Source of the DNA: Dromaius novaehollandiae
Lineage: Eukaryota > Chordata > Aves > Casuariiformes > Dromaiidae
NCBI RefSeq assembly: GCF_036370855.1
Contig: NC_088113.1
Coordinates: forward strand, 16,822,501-16,886,500
Direction: 5' to 3'
Length of the DNA stretch: 64,000 nucleotides
In this document: positions 35,151-49,000 of the stretch, in pieces
Position numbering within the stretch: the first letter of the stretch is position 1
Layout: each line of letters begins with the position of its first letter
Notes under the pieces: model-generated
What the model saw: the letters and a program-made list of their open reading frames with translations, nothing else
The model's database searches: none
Told to the model about the DNA's origin: nothing
Position numbers and translations under genes: made by a program

Positions 35151-36690
35151 CTACTTTGATAAACTGATTTTAACTTATAATTCCAGATGGAAGAGTTTAA
35201 ATCAGGCCAGTGATTTAGCAGCACTCTTAATAACCAAGATGACTGTTTTATTGCAAACTATAACCATACGGGTAAGATCAGAATTGTGCTGTGTTTTGCT
35301 ATTTCCACTGAAAATGATGCAAGATTAAAAATGATAATGAAAGTATTCTGGACAGATGTAGTGTTTACACTCTGAACAACAGAAATGAAGGCTGAAAGAT
35401 CACCTTTGTTCACGACAGTCACGCAGAGAGCTTGCAGCAAGCTAAGGAATGACACTTAGCCATGGTGCGCTCTTTCTATGCCTTCCCTTTCACCTCTAAC
35501 ATTGACCTTTGCAGTGGCTTTTTTTGCCACTCCTTTGGACCAGATACAAGGAATATGGACTCTGCTATGGTCATATCAAAACAGTAGAAAATCTTTAACA
35601 TGTGCAGTCTTGAAGCAAACAATGAAAGGAGTCAAGAAATAATTAAAATCTTCATTTTACAGAAAAGAGACTAATGCACAGAAACTGTTAAGTCTGCTCC
35701 CATAGTCAAAAAGAGATTTGCAAATAGAGAACAGAAGCAGATTTTCAGAATCCCATCTTAGCGCTATAGTCACTGAACTACCATTCTAGTCACAATTCCT
35801 GTCAAACGTGTCATTTACCTGCCAACTACCTGGACAAAAAGTATTCCTCCTCCTTCTTCTCATTAAGCATTTGTGGTCACAAATTGGGTGATGTCATGCT
35901 TTTTCACATCACTATCTGCCTCTTAATAGAGATGCATACTTTCATGTAGGAGTCACAAAGCATGCTATAAACACCTAAGTAATTCCTCTCAAACTGCTGA
36001 AACTGCTATTATCCCTGCTGCCAAACTACAGACAAGTCATGCATCAACGAGAGGTCTTTGCACAACAGCAAACCTCAAGAGAGGATCCAGAAAGTCTAGA
36101 GCTGTTGGCCTGTGTCTCAGCTCCACATGACAATTTCTTCTTTCTCCATCTGTGCCTAAGGTTTGAGTTGACATTTCTTCTCAAATGGGAGTGAAGGAAA
36201 TCTAAATTAGCCTATTAATCTCCCACTGGCTTAAAAACTAGAAACATCTGCTTGAGAAACGAGTGACTTTTTTTTAGTGGAGTTTGGCAGCAGGGAAGCC
36301 CAAGCTGATGAGGTATGACTTTGCTACTAGACTACTACAACCAAAGAGGATTATTTGGAGGCTTTTAAGAGACACAGTGATTAATAAGCAGTGAAAATGA
36401 GGCATGAATCAGAGCATATCTCACCTACATTTGCATCAACCACACTTTTAAAGACGCTGCTGCAGGAAGCTAGTCAATAAATGGTTCTTCATCGCATGCG
36501 GCTGAGTGATACCTCTAGAGAGAGATATGCAGGCAGGTGTCTGAGGCAGCACATTTCCTTGTGTCAGACAACACACTGTGACTATAGCCCCATCGGGATG
36601 ATGTTCCAGTCACTCTTTGCTCATGCAAAACTGCTTGCTGTTATCCCGTCTCCACTGAGGGTGACAGCGAACCACCAGACTCCCAGGTCC
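35151..36690. other. Intergenic DNA downstream of CDH26
   Basis: No gene supported. A small GTGGC/GCCAC hairpin around a T-run occurs near 35514-35533. Otherwise unremarkable AT-rich sequence. Confidence 0.4.
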
Positions 36691-36695
36691 TGAGC

Positions 36696-36759
36696 GAGCT
36701 TCCAGATGTTCACGGAAGGGTTGACACGAGTTTTCAGATGTTCACACAAGGGCTGACAT
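36696..36759. repeat. Two-copy 32-bp tandem repeat
   Basis: 36696-36727 and 36728-36759 each start GAG, contain CAGATGTTCAC and end in AAGGG(T/C)TGACA(C/T). A decayed partial third copy (GAGCTCC then TGACAC) follows to about 36777. It sits at the left edge of a GC-rich block. Confidence 0.75.
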
Positions 36760-37460
36760 GAGCTCCTGGCCTGACACGTGCCCCTTTTCTGTCAGCAAAA
36801 AGGTGGATGAACAAACCTGGGCCGAGGGACAGGCCCTTCAGCCAGGGCAGCTTGCCATGTTTCCTCTCAAGGCCTCTCTGCCTGTGCCTGGTGGCCCACG
36901 CAAGACCAGGAAGGCAGCTCACAAGTTGCCCTCATAAGTAATTGCACAGAAGTATCTATTCCTCAGGTGACAGCACCAAGGCGGGTTGGGCAGACACCAG
37001 AGCCGTGCTTTATATTGAAAAGAAGGCATTTTTGTCCTGCATGCCGATCTCCACGCGTGCTGGCTGAGGCCAGCGCTGCGGCACCTTTGGGAAAGGTGTT
37101 GGTGGCAGGTCTCCAATGGTTGGAAGCAGGAGAAAGCTGTGGCCCTGCAACCATCCTTGCCCTGCCTGGTCACTCTCAGCCTACAAAATGGTGCCAGGTG
37201 TGCCAGGTGCCTTGTGTTGGGTGGCCATCCTCCCATTGGCCAGGACCAGCCCAACTGGATGCTGACACGTCCAGCTGCCAGGCAGATTTCAGTTGCCAGG
37301 CAACCACAGCCTGGCGCTGTGCAGCAACGCAAGGCCCTGTGTTGGCCTGGGAAGGGAAGGCCGGAGCTGCGCTGGCCCCCCTGGCATGGCTGAGCCGTGT
37401 GGGGCAGGCAGCCTTATCTCCCCGATCGCCCTGCATGAACGAGAGTCCCCATAGGCACAC
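36760..37460. other. GC-rich block without supported gene
   Basis: A GC-rich interval in AT-rich surroundings, with frequent TGCCAGG and CCTGGC words and several overlapping open frames on both strands. None shows protein-family resemblance or a splice-linked partner, so I treat the openness as compositional. CpG density is moderate rather than island-like. It contains an exact RFX X-box at 37292-37304. Confidence 0.4.
37292..37304. promoter_or_regulatory. Perfect X-box (RFX-type) palindrome
   Basis: GTTGCC, one base, GGCAAC fits the RFX consensus GTNRCC N0-3 RGYAAC exactly. No gene start is evident next to it, so function is uncertain; it may be an enhancer element or coincidental. Confidence 0.5.
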
Positions 37461-38405
37461 ACTTGCAGTGTCACCACAACTAACCTAGCTCTCTAACAGG
37501 CATAAAGTAGCTGCGGCTGTTGCCAATTTAGAGGAAGAAACGCGTGGGGGCTTAATCCTCCATCCTCCCTGAACATGCCCTGAGGATTAAAATTTAAGAG
37601 CTATATACTACTGATGGCCTAAGCTTATGCTTTGCTCATACATAACAGCGTGTGAAGCCTCTGGTTTGTTCAGGGTCTGCTTTAAACTAGGTACCTCCAT
37701 GGCTTGCCGTTTTGTAAGCGCTGGTGATGGGCTATAGTGTGTCAATTACCTGTTCGCAGTGAGAGGTCTAATCATGATGCCTGAGAAGCCCCATTACCAC
37801 TGGCCCCCGCTGTGCCCAAGTCAGTGGGGGGCCCAGCAGCACAAATGTTTATCTCCGCATAGTCTTCATCTGTGTCTTTGTTTTGCCTCATTTATAAAAA
37901 TCTTACTTAAAAGTAAATGACACACAATCAGTAAAGGGGAAATTAATCACACTGGAACTCTTGCCTCTGAGTTTTAAAGGAATCAAGAGAGACTGATCAC
38001 AGGATGGTCCTGGAGAGACTGGATGTCAGCATGCTAGTAATAAAGCCCTTTTGTCTCCAAAAGAAAGCATTTCCCCTGTCTCTTTATTTCCTCTACTCTG
38101 CTTGAGCAATGGCAGATCCCCTAGGATTTTTAGGCTGCCACCGAAGGAGGAGAAGTTTTAATCAGATCTTTCTGTGCCAGTTTTTAGGGTCATCTTCTCC
38201 CTTTTGAAGGACTTATTTCTCCAGATTAAGCTATTACAAGGAGTCATCTAAAGGACAAATACATGACAGGAGATTTTTTTAAGTGAAGGGTAAACCACCT
38301 GCTGAGTGGGCTATAATTAGTTCCTTCCATTAACACCTTAGGTGTTGTGGTACTTCACAGTCCTAATAATTAAACGCTTAGTAACAGAGTGTTGGATTAG
38401 TGCTC

Positions 38406-38438
<33 letters not shown>

Positions 38439-41400
38439 AAACTGGGGACTTTTCTCAAGGTTTGCTGGTAGCAAGCAGTGAACAGACTTTGTAGCAATTG
38501 TGCTAGTGGCAAAGTTTCTCAGCTCAGTTCAAAAACCATTAGCACCTTTAAAGAAACTGAAAATGGGCTTTTTCTTTCTTAAGGTGTGCTCATCCTGAAA
38601 ACTGAGAATAATGAATTATGCCATTCAAATGCAGTTTTCCAGCTTAACCTATAATTGCATTTAGATGGGAAAGCTGGTGATTGGGGAAAAGTGGGGGAAA
38701 ATGTGCAAAGCACAGGCAAGAGGCTGTTGTACCATCATTTTCCTTGTGCCATTTCTCCCTTTCACGCTCCCAGTATTTCACACATTTTGAAAGTGATGAG
38801 AAGTCTTCAAAATAGAAATATTTAGCAGAGCATATACCAACTGACTGTCTTAGTTTAGTCTCCTGCATCCTTCAGCAACAAATGCTTTGGCGCTGGCTGC
38901 AGGGGCCTCCCTGGACGTGTGGGTCTGACCAGTTCTCAGAGAAGGTGCATCTGGGGCTTCCCTACAGGAATTTTTTTGATCAAGCTGCCTCTCGCTATGC
39001 CTGAGTCTACTTTTTGGATCTGTTTTTCACAGCAGCCAGTATTAGGAAATCAAATGCTGAAGAGAGGGAGAGGGAGAGGAGAGGAGATACAGTACTCCCG
39101 TGTTGCAATCCTGGCAATGAGCAGCTTAGGACAGGAGAAAACAATGAATAACTGACTGCTTCGGTAACCTCCTTCCTCTCCTATGCTGATCCCGTATGCT
39201 GAAATGCGGCACACTGACCTGCATCTGACTTGGATACTTCCTTTATGTCTAGAATAAGATAATTCACAGTGTCTATTGTAATTACTTAATACTCTCCTGA
39301 ATGCACGTTTCTTAGGGACTGGTGCATTTCTCAGGAAACAGAAGGCACTTGAAAAACTTACACTAATATTTTCGATGCCCACTTTGTTTTTCCTAACACT
39401 TGTGGTAGGCTGTGTAGGTTGTGTAAGAGTCTATTTCCAGTTACCCTATGAGGTATAAAGTGAATCTTGTACTCACAAAACACATTTCATCCTGAAGAAT
39501 ATATTTCTGCACTTCTTGCGCTCTGCCTGTGCCACCTCCTTCCCACAGAGGAAAGACACCTGGGTTTGCAAGGTATCCCTTCCTTACTGCAGCAACTTAA
39601 GACATAAATTTGGCGTGTAAAGTGAGGTTAGTGATTCAACAGAAGACACTGGAGGTTCCTTCAGCCTTCTTCCTTGTTCCCTGGAAAGAGGTATTTACCC
39701 AATGTGAGATTTGGCAAGGGCGGTTAAATGAATAAGCTAAAATTTCCGGAAGCACACACAACATCAAGTGATCTTTGCAGGGCCTTATTCCACCTGCATC
39801 AGAATAGTAACTGAGTGTTAAACAGCATAGTAATGTATTATACAACATGACAAACACCTATTCCCTCCTTCCACTTATCCCCCAAACCCCAGTCTTTTGA
39901 GAAAACGGAGTTCTCACTAGTAAAATATAAGTATAAAACAGTATTTTCTCTCAAAACATAACTTCACTGAATATATCAATATTGCTTGGACCACACTTAC
40001 GAAGATCTTTTTCATAAAATGTATTGATTATTCGTAAATGCTGAATACGATGCTATTAATAATTCAGTAATTTTTGCTTTGTTCTAAATTCTATAAAATA
40101 AAAAGAAAATGACTTCAGGCATGCAACTAGCAAATTCTTTCAAGGCACTGATAATTACAAATGCTTCCGACAGAGGCTTTTTGTGTGTAAAGATAGTTCT
40201 GCCATTATCCAGAAGATGGCGTATACAGGCCAGTTATGCAAACCCCCGTACCAAAAAGGGAAAAGGAAGGAAGGACCTTTACTAGTACCCTCTTTCAAAA
40301 TAAAGCTCTTAATAAAAACACATATTTTGATGTGGTCAGTGGAGAGGAGAGGTTTCGTTTCTTAAGACATAGCCCTTCTCAACAGCACCAAGTGAGGAAA
40401 GCACCATTTAATGGCTATACAGCAGTACTGAGAAAAAGGAATGCGAGAACAGTAATAGGAAAATCTTAAGCAGATATTTATGATACATTTTTTGGATTAG
40501 GCTATGTCCATTACAAAAAAGTCTTTCCACTTCTCCACTTTCTTTGTTTCCATGAAGAGACAGTAAGAATGACCAATATGAAAGAAAGAGTTCCATATTT
40601 TCTTTCCAGATGCCTGTACTCTGTCTAGCTCATTTCCTTCTGTTAGCTTTCCCAAGGGTTTCATTCATATGATTTCCAAAAGTATAGGGCATACGGGAGA
40701 ATCCATTAACACCAGCAAATGACCACTTACGAGCACAAAAAAGGGGATTTATGCTCAAAACTGGCCTTGACTATGTAACTTCCCACATGAGCAATTTACT
40801 TATTCCAAGAGGTATTTTCAGTATTCAAAAACATAAATTCCATAAACAGAGAAGACAGGATACTGAAGACACAATTTACACACTGCAGTAATTGACCATT
40901 GAAAGGAGAAACAAACATCAAGTGGAGGATGGTTCTCTGCCTTCCTTCAGTGTATTTAGATGCCTAAATCATGGCTCAAGCAGACATTTGATAGTGTCAA
41001 GCTGTAGTTCTTGAGAATATGAGTGTCCTTGGAAATAGTCTGAAATTTGCTAACTTGAAATCTGCTGTCTGCTGCACTAAGACTATTGTCTAGGAGTGAA
41101 ACCATGGAGAAATGCAATTAAACATGCGGTCCTCTGGGACCATGGGTCAAACCCCAATTAAGCAGCTGCTGAAAATGATCTTGATTGTCTCTGTCTTCAT
41201 CTCTTTTCTCTAGTCATTTGCAAAGTGCCACAGCATGTCATAGCTGCAGTCTCTCCTTATGAAAGGCCAAGAGCTGGGTTAGTAGGGTTGGAAGTCATCT
41301 CTGAGATGACTTGAAAGGATTCAGTTATGTAGGGAGATTTGTAAACAGCTGGCAAGGCAATCATCACATTTCCAGGTTCTGAATTAACTCCTCGGAAGTG

Positions 41401-44400
41401 GGAAAGGTAGAATGCCTATATATTGGAAGAGATGAGCAAACTGATTTGCAGGAGAAGAGAAAGTACTAAACATACCTATTTCTTTCAAAAACTTAGTACA
41501 AACTAGAAACCGAGGAAAAATCCTGCATACTAGTAAAAAAAAAGTGGACCATCATAGGACCAGCTTTCCTGATCTCCAATAAATGTCAAAGAATCTTTGT
41601 CTACCTATTGTGTGTAGTTACACCTATTTTAGAAGTGTCATCTTTTGTTTCTCTATAGCACCCAAAACAAGAGATCTTAGTTTCTAATTAGGGCTCCAAG
41701 ATGCTTCCACAACAAAAGTAATAACACTCAGATACATAGCTACTAGTTGTGCTTTTGAAAATTTTCCCAACATAGTTTGTAGGATGTCTGTAAAAGGATA
41801 TTTTTTATTCTGTAATGTTTGCCTCCTGCCCAGAACAGCTTCCATACTATCAGAGATAGGAATCTCAAATTAAAAAAAACATGTTAAAGAAATGTCAGCT
41901 ATGGCCAGAGCTATTATAAAAACACAACAACTCTATCCAGTTCAGCCCGTCATGTTGCCAAGAACGCTGTTTACATTAATACAAACACCATCAACCTGTT
42001 CAATTGCACTGTGTTTAGAAGAGACATCGAAAAGAAAGGAAGGTGATTGTGGAAGCTATACTGACAAATCTTCCAAAGAACACATTACAAGTTTTTATAC
42101 GACAAAAGAAGGGTTAGTGTATTACATGGCACTAGCACTCACACTTGTTCCTAGGAAAAAGCCAACATGAAGAGATGGCTTTTAGTGTAGAAACTGGAGT
42201 ATATTCAGAATCCTGAAAAGCTGCTGACACAGGCTGTAACTGATGGAAAACCAACAGAACCTGTCATCTCCGTGTTACATTACTGACAGTATAAAAGGTA
42301 TTTTCATTTAGAAATTCATTTGAAAGCAGCAGTGACAAGTGAGTCCCTATTTCTGTCTACAGTGGAAAGAATTTCTCACTCTGATGCCTGGTCCTTCTTT
42401 CTGTTGTATCAGGGCAAATCAGGAATGATTCTAATGAAGCCAGTGGGATGAAACGAAGCGAACAGGCAGGGGATGGGTCTATACATTTCTTGGTCAGAGT
42501 ATACACGACTGTGTTAACATAGTCATTCTACCTATGCCAGCCAGCATTACACAGGAGGAATCATATGTCTTGTTGAAGAGAGGATGCTACAGAAAGCATA
42601 TATTTAAAGGGAGACAAAGTTATGGAATTTGGAAAAACAACTAAACTTTCCCAATGATGTCAGAAGCTAGAGAAAACTTGGACTGTAAAATCTCGGCAAA
42701 ATGAAGAACCTTGGCAATTTTTTGTTCAAACAATTCTAGGAATGACAGTATAAAACTGGGTCTTTAAATCCCAAGTGGAAACAACAGAAATGAATTCTGG
42801 AATGACTCAACACTAAAGCTAAAAGGCTTTAATATTGCCTGTTAGCAGAGCACTGTACTACAGGTGTAATGTAAGCCTGGACAAGCTGTCTCAGAGCACT
42901 GCTGTGTCTCCAGGGGAAGTCCATACATGCAAGAGTACTCAAATTGCAAACAGAATAGTATCTCTTCCAATGAAAATCATGACTTTAGGTAGAGGAGACA
43001 CAAACATGGACTGTCTTGTTACAACAGAGCAGCAAAAGTCCCATCTAGTCCAGGAGCTGGGAAGCACTGCCAAGGCCAATAATGAAGGCATAATCTCAGT
43101 TTCCTTGCTTCGAGATCCAGGACGCTTACTCCAAAACAGAGCCAGAGAACAAGTTAACACTATGATATGATGGATAATGGGGAAACTGGGCTCAAACATG
43201 AGCTGAAAATCTAAGCTAATATTGCTGTGTACACATAGCTACGGTACTCAAAGTACTCTCAGAATGAGAGGAAAAGCAGGAAGCTAGGTGTCCCAGCACA
43301 GTGACTGCTAATCTTTACCTCTGAAAATCATGCTTCAGGAGATTCTTCTGTGAATTCTTGCAGCCAGCTTTTTAAAAGGTATTACATGTCTAACTCCCAC
43401 TGGGATTAGTGGAAATCAAATGGCTGAGTATCGTTAAAAACAAAAGTCTATTTCCTATGTCTCCCTACTGTAAAATGGGAACAATAGTCCTTCCTATCTC
43501 AAAGAAATACTTCCAAAGATTATGAGGTGTTTTGACAGGCAGTGATAGGAATCATGTAACTATCCTACATAGAAATGTGAAGTATTTCTGAGTGGATACT
43601 GTGCTTATATGCTAAATAAATATTCAACAGAATATGCATTTCTTAAGCTAAAGATCCAATATTATATATAGCCTGTGCTTTTATGCAGAGAAACTATTTC
43701 AGAAATGAGGAGGAAAAGTGACACCCTGCTATGAAGTTGCTGGATATTTCCTAACAAGAACATGACAAGGGTGAAACGATTTATGCATGTGCTTGACTTG
43801 AATGGAGAGTGTGGGAGTTCAACACCTCTGAAAAATTCAGGTTTATTTCAGTATTTTGGTGAGCTTCAATGGTTAACTTCAGGCACTCAAACAGTTGACA
43901 CAAGATACTTGGCAAACATCACAGGGTGAGGCATTGACAGAAACAGGGAAAAAAACCAAACAAGCAGCTCTCTTGATTTAAAATCTCAAACTCTTTAAAT
44001 GTAGGTGGTTTTAACACTGCTGAGAAGCATTGTTGTTGGGAATTTTGTTTTAGGCTCAAAATACAGATGACATTTTTTGCACTTGCTGGATTACTGCTTT
44101 CATACTCAAATACAGGCCAAAAGAAATGGAGACTGATCTTGCTGAAATAGGTGAGACTGCAAAGGCGCTGCAGAATGGCAGAAGGTGGAAATATAGAAAG
44201 GAACAAGAAGGAAAGACACAATAGCCTGGCTGGTTACTTGACATCTGAATTACAACAATTACACACCTACTCCTTTATCATTTTACAGCTCAACTGTGCC
44301 CTCCTTATGCAGGCAACATGCCAAATGGGAGCCAGTGGGAGTTCTACCTGAATAGAGAAATTAAGGATTAAATCCCTAGTGCGCAATAGCCTACATGCCC

Positions 44401-46000
44401 TACGAAAAGGCCCAATCAAGTCACTAATCCCACTGATCTCCTGAATAGCCACTGTGCCCCAAGAAAGAGAGGAATTAGAGCACAAAACAAACACAACCAA
44501 ATAAAATCTCCAGGCCTTAGCTGCAGGCCCACCTTTCCGCAGAGATGTTTTCAGAGAGAGCAGTCCTGTGCCACTCCTTGCTCCAGGCAGCCCACTCACT
44601 CGCAGTGAAATCCTCTGCTCCCCATCACATCTCATTGGATTACGCTTTTCTGTTATGCTTCCTCTTATGAAAACTGGTATTTGCTTCAAATATTGCAAAC
44701 AGGATATGCCATGATCTTCCTCCTTTGCCATCATTTACGCACCCTAACAGAACCCTATGGAAGAAGAACAGGAACACAGCATTCTACACGAGCTTGTTTG
44801 CCACGAGATTATGGTTGGTTTTATGGGTTACTTCATTATTATTAATAAGAATTATAATATTTAAATCCAGGAATGAAGAGAAAGATGGAATTGAAGAAGC
44901 TATGTAGATATTTTTATTGCTGTTAATACTTGCAGACCATAAGCCTGGCCTATACTCTTACTATATTAGATACGGCGCACAGCACCCAAACAAGCTTCCG
45001 TATCGAGAGTAAGAGATGCAACAGATGTGTATTTTCAGAGATGTGGTAGTATAAGAACCAATATTGTCTTAAAACAGTATTAGTCAGTCGGATAGGCCTT
45101 CTCTGAGGTCATAGCAGCCCAAGCATTCCCAGCTTTCCTGTGTATGTTTTTACTGCAAGTCAGTATTTTTGTGCAGACCTCTTTCCAAGAGTGAAGGGCA
45201 ACATACGAGAATCCACAAAAATGCTTTTTGGAAATATTAACAACTGGGTAGTGAAGTATTCATTATGAACTGACTGAAAAGGAAGCAGCTTGTGAAGAGT
45301 CTTGAGACTGAACAAAAGTACTTTATTTTGGAGCAAATAGGGGTTTATGCACAGATACCTCTAATCTTGCTTCTCCAATGGAAATAAAGAGTCAGTTTTA
45401 TTTTTTTCCAAAGCAATGGAAATGCTTCCACTGAAACAGATGAAAGCAGAACTGTTTCCAAAGTCAGGGAGGAATGTTGGGGGGGAGGAAGGTGTGCTAG
45501 AACAGGATGTTAAGTGTTTTCTCTTTCCTAGCGGAAGAAGGCAAACCCTACTATCAGCAAGTAGTAATTCACAGCAGGAACTGTCTAGTTCCCAGTTTTC
45601 CTTTTCAGCTGTCATTTGGTTCATTGGCTCAGATGAAAAAATGGATAATTTTTACAACCATATTCTGGGAAATACATCGTTCCTGTACTTAAATTGGGAG
45701 TCCTAAAAGTCCTCTGAAATGTACTTCCAGGTTTTGATTTGAGTTTATCAGGAAGGCTTGGGTAAAGCCAATATCCACAGTATCTCTCCTTCCTTCATGA
45801 CTACTTAGAGACCACTCTTAGAGTTTATGCTGCTGTATGTATTCCATCATTATGTGCATCTAAAAATGAAAAATAGGTCAAGAAATTGCAAGGTGAATGA
45901 GTTAATGCATAACCTATTATCATATTCAAGTGCTATACAACTGAGTATCTTCTATTTAATTATGAGGCAGTAAAGCCAGTACAGTGTGGTGACATTAATC
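37461..46000. other. Intergenic DNA
   Basis: No coding exon, RNA gene or recognisable transposon could be supported. It holds a 29-nt A run at 38406-38434 and otherwise ordinary AT-rich sequence. The short open frames show no family features. Confidence 0.4.
38406..38434 (+). repeat. 29-nt poly(A) run
   Basis: Uninterrupted A tract. No processed-gene body was recognised upstream and no clear target-site duplication was found, so it may be a simple repeat rather than a retroposed tail. Confidence 0.85.
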
Positions 46001-49000
46001 ATTACAATATTGAAATTTTGTTACCATGGTGTGTTTTTTAGAAAAGAAACTCTTGTAAGATGTAAATTAACTTTGTCTCAGAATTTCCCTCCCCACACCC
46101 TCACTCAAGCAGTAATCACTATTTATAGGCACTGTGTCAAAAGGATATGTTGAGCTGCTAGAGCAACTCCGAGACCTTATTAAGTATTCCCACAACAGCT
46201 ACGACCATCCTTATTTTGGCCCTATTGCAAAGGCATTCAATTTCCTCCCTGTCTCTTTGCACTTTTTAGCAGACATTTTAGTAGTCAAGAAATGCTATGC
46301 AATGACAGCTATAAAGTTTAATATCCTTTATCTAACATGAAAAATGGTAAAACAGGCATTTGTCCCTGCCTTTGGCCAGCTGAACTATCAGGAGAGCAAA
46401 ACATGGCTCTAAGTGCTGCTCGCTCCTTTCTGCAGATCTCACACCACGTACAGGGGCAGACTCCCTTTTGTATACATGCAGACACTTATTAGAATTTGCT
46501 CCCAAAAATCTACCTATAAAGACTACAAAACAAACTGGATCTTTACCTGATAGTCAGGGTCCCTCTCTGACGAGCCTAAGTCAAGCCTGTTTTTCTGTCA
46601 TAAGATGTAACCTAGAATCTTATAGACAGCTATAACCAGCATCCCCAGTGACAGGCTGGGATATATTCTGGAATCGGACTGATTCCTGGGCTAAGGGAGC
46701 TAAGGGAATAAAGTCTGTGGATCCAGCCTAGAATAGAAATGCTGAGGAAGCCTGTATAAAGGCTGGGCTGAGGGCTACTGAACAGACATGGTCAGTAGAC
46801 AAGAGGGAGAAGTTATCCGGATCTGCGAAGCTACAGCAGGTGGTAACATGTACTTGTAAATCTGTAGTAAAGTCAGTATTCCCACATACACAAAGCCAAA
46901 TTTTCCATTGGGGTAAATTAGGTCAATTAGCCTGATTTTGGCAACCAAATTTTCCCTGAAGGGCAGACAAAATTCTTGTTACAGCTACAAAGCAAATACT
47001 TGGTAGTTGTAAAGGATGACCATTTTGTGCTTTCTGAACTGAAAGTCTATTTTCGAGAAGTTATGGCTGGAATTCGTAAGAGAGCCTGGGGGAGTCAGAC
47101 ACTCACATGCCATTGAACTTCACCAACATCTGAGTGCTTACATCCTTTTGTCTCCTCTTGAAAATCCTTCCCTTAAATTATGCATCTGGCCTACAAACAG
47201 CAAAATCTATTAGATTGAAAGAAAGATTTGCAATAAAGTATGGATTCATCCTATATCCTTTGTTCATGAGATGCTTATCAATATGTATTAAATATACAAA
47301 ACTCTAATGTGTTAGTTTATCACTTGTAAAGTCTTTTGACCTTGAACTGGTTTTACTTCTTAATTTCATTTTTTTTCAGTTTTGCATTGCCAAGTACCTG
47401 AATCAAAGCTCTGTGAAATAAGAAAAGACATTTTTTTAATTCAATGGTCCTTGGATCAGACTCTAAGCAAGGTACAAAAACTTTCAGCAACCTCTACCTT
47501 TTTGTTTAGCTTACAGGCAAACCCCTCCTGTAAAAGAGTTGCAAAGTTTTCTGCCTTGTCATTTAAAGCACATCTTCAGCTTCTAAACGCCTGCTAGAGT
47601 GAAATACAGACGAAAATGAACTGACTAGAATTCCTTTCTTGAATTTGTTTTGATTTCAGTAGAACTTCAGCACACTTCTGCCTTTTGATTGCAGCTCCTC
47701 TCACTTTGCCCCATCCTCTCCATCAGAGGAGTCATGCTCATCTCCTCTTGTGCGACAGGAAAAGGTACTGCATGCACAACAATGTGCCTGTGAGTAACCT
47801 CTTTGGTAAGCAATTGTCAATAAAGCTCTCAGTATTGTTTCTTGACACAACAGTGCTATTTCTAAGGATGCAAAAGGATAGTTCTGCCTGGCATACTACA
47901 GAATCTTAAAGAGATTATTAAATCCACATGGCTTCTCTTAACAGGGTCAAATTTTACAGGTAGTTCTTCTATCACTCTTCTTCGCACAGTCACTTAATGG
48001 CTTGTTGAACCCCCACAAAGCACTTCTGAGAATTACCTATGAAATTTCTCTTGATAAGGGATTTTTGATTGGTGTCTTATAATCTCTTTTTTCTGCTCTG
48101 GCTCACTGGAATCCTTACCAGAAATATAACTATGTTTTTTCCCCCCCCTAAATATCAATACTAGGAGCTACTTCAATACTTTTACCTTCAGATCTCAGTC
48201 AGGGTGTGATCATAGCACATCTATGGAGCCTGTAGCAAAAAAGCAATGCCTTAGTACTGGGAGGTATCATGCTCACCACTTTGAGATTCCCTGTAGCTTT
48301 GAAAAGCTATGAAAACACTTGCATGACCATGTATGACAACTGATGGAAGAACCATTACTCACCAATTTTCCCTATATTTGCATAAAAATTTCAGTCCACT
48401 TTTTAATAATTCATTGCAAAGACTCTGGCAACGTACATAGCACAGGTCAGAACGAAGACATTAGCCCTGAAGAAAGAAGCCCTTTTCTCTGTTAGTGCGG
48501 AGTGTTCTCCTTGTTGAGGTGTGCTCCTGCTAAGTTAGAGGAATGAATTCTTGGCGGTTCTGAGACAGTGAACGTGCAGTAGGTGGCACTCCCTAGCTTG
48601 AGGAGGTAGTATCGGTGCCTCTTTAATTAGAAAAAAGAAGGCAGCCTGTCTTATCACTTGCAAAATTAACAGCTCCGAATAGGTAAATCACTAACTGTGG
48701 ATCAGTTTAATTAGTGTCCTGTCAACGTGTGCAGTCACCCTTTTGATCTATATCCATATGCATATATCGGAAGTATCTATTTTATCGTTTACAAACTGGG
48801 CATTAAGAATCAGATTATCTGACTGAGGCTCTGACTGAGCTGGGATTAGGGGTCATCATTCATATTGAATTTATTAAGTCTATATGCTACTGATGTTGTA
48901 TTATTGTTCAAACATTAGAGCCGTTCTCTATTATGTATCTCTCCTGTCAGAAATACTTGCAATAAATTTACACAACATTGGAATATAAAAGGATAAAAGC

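Noticed and set aside
36919-37488. Open frames up to about 170 codons on both strands near 37 kb
   Set aside because: No motif, no splice-linked exon, mutually overlapping on opposite strands; explained by local GC content.
38340-38434. Processed pseudogene or SINE ending in the 29-A run
   Set aside because: No recognisable gene body, poly(A) signal at the right distance or target-site duplication.
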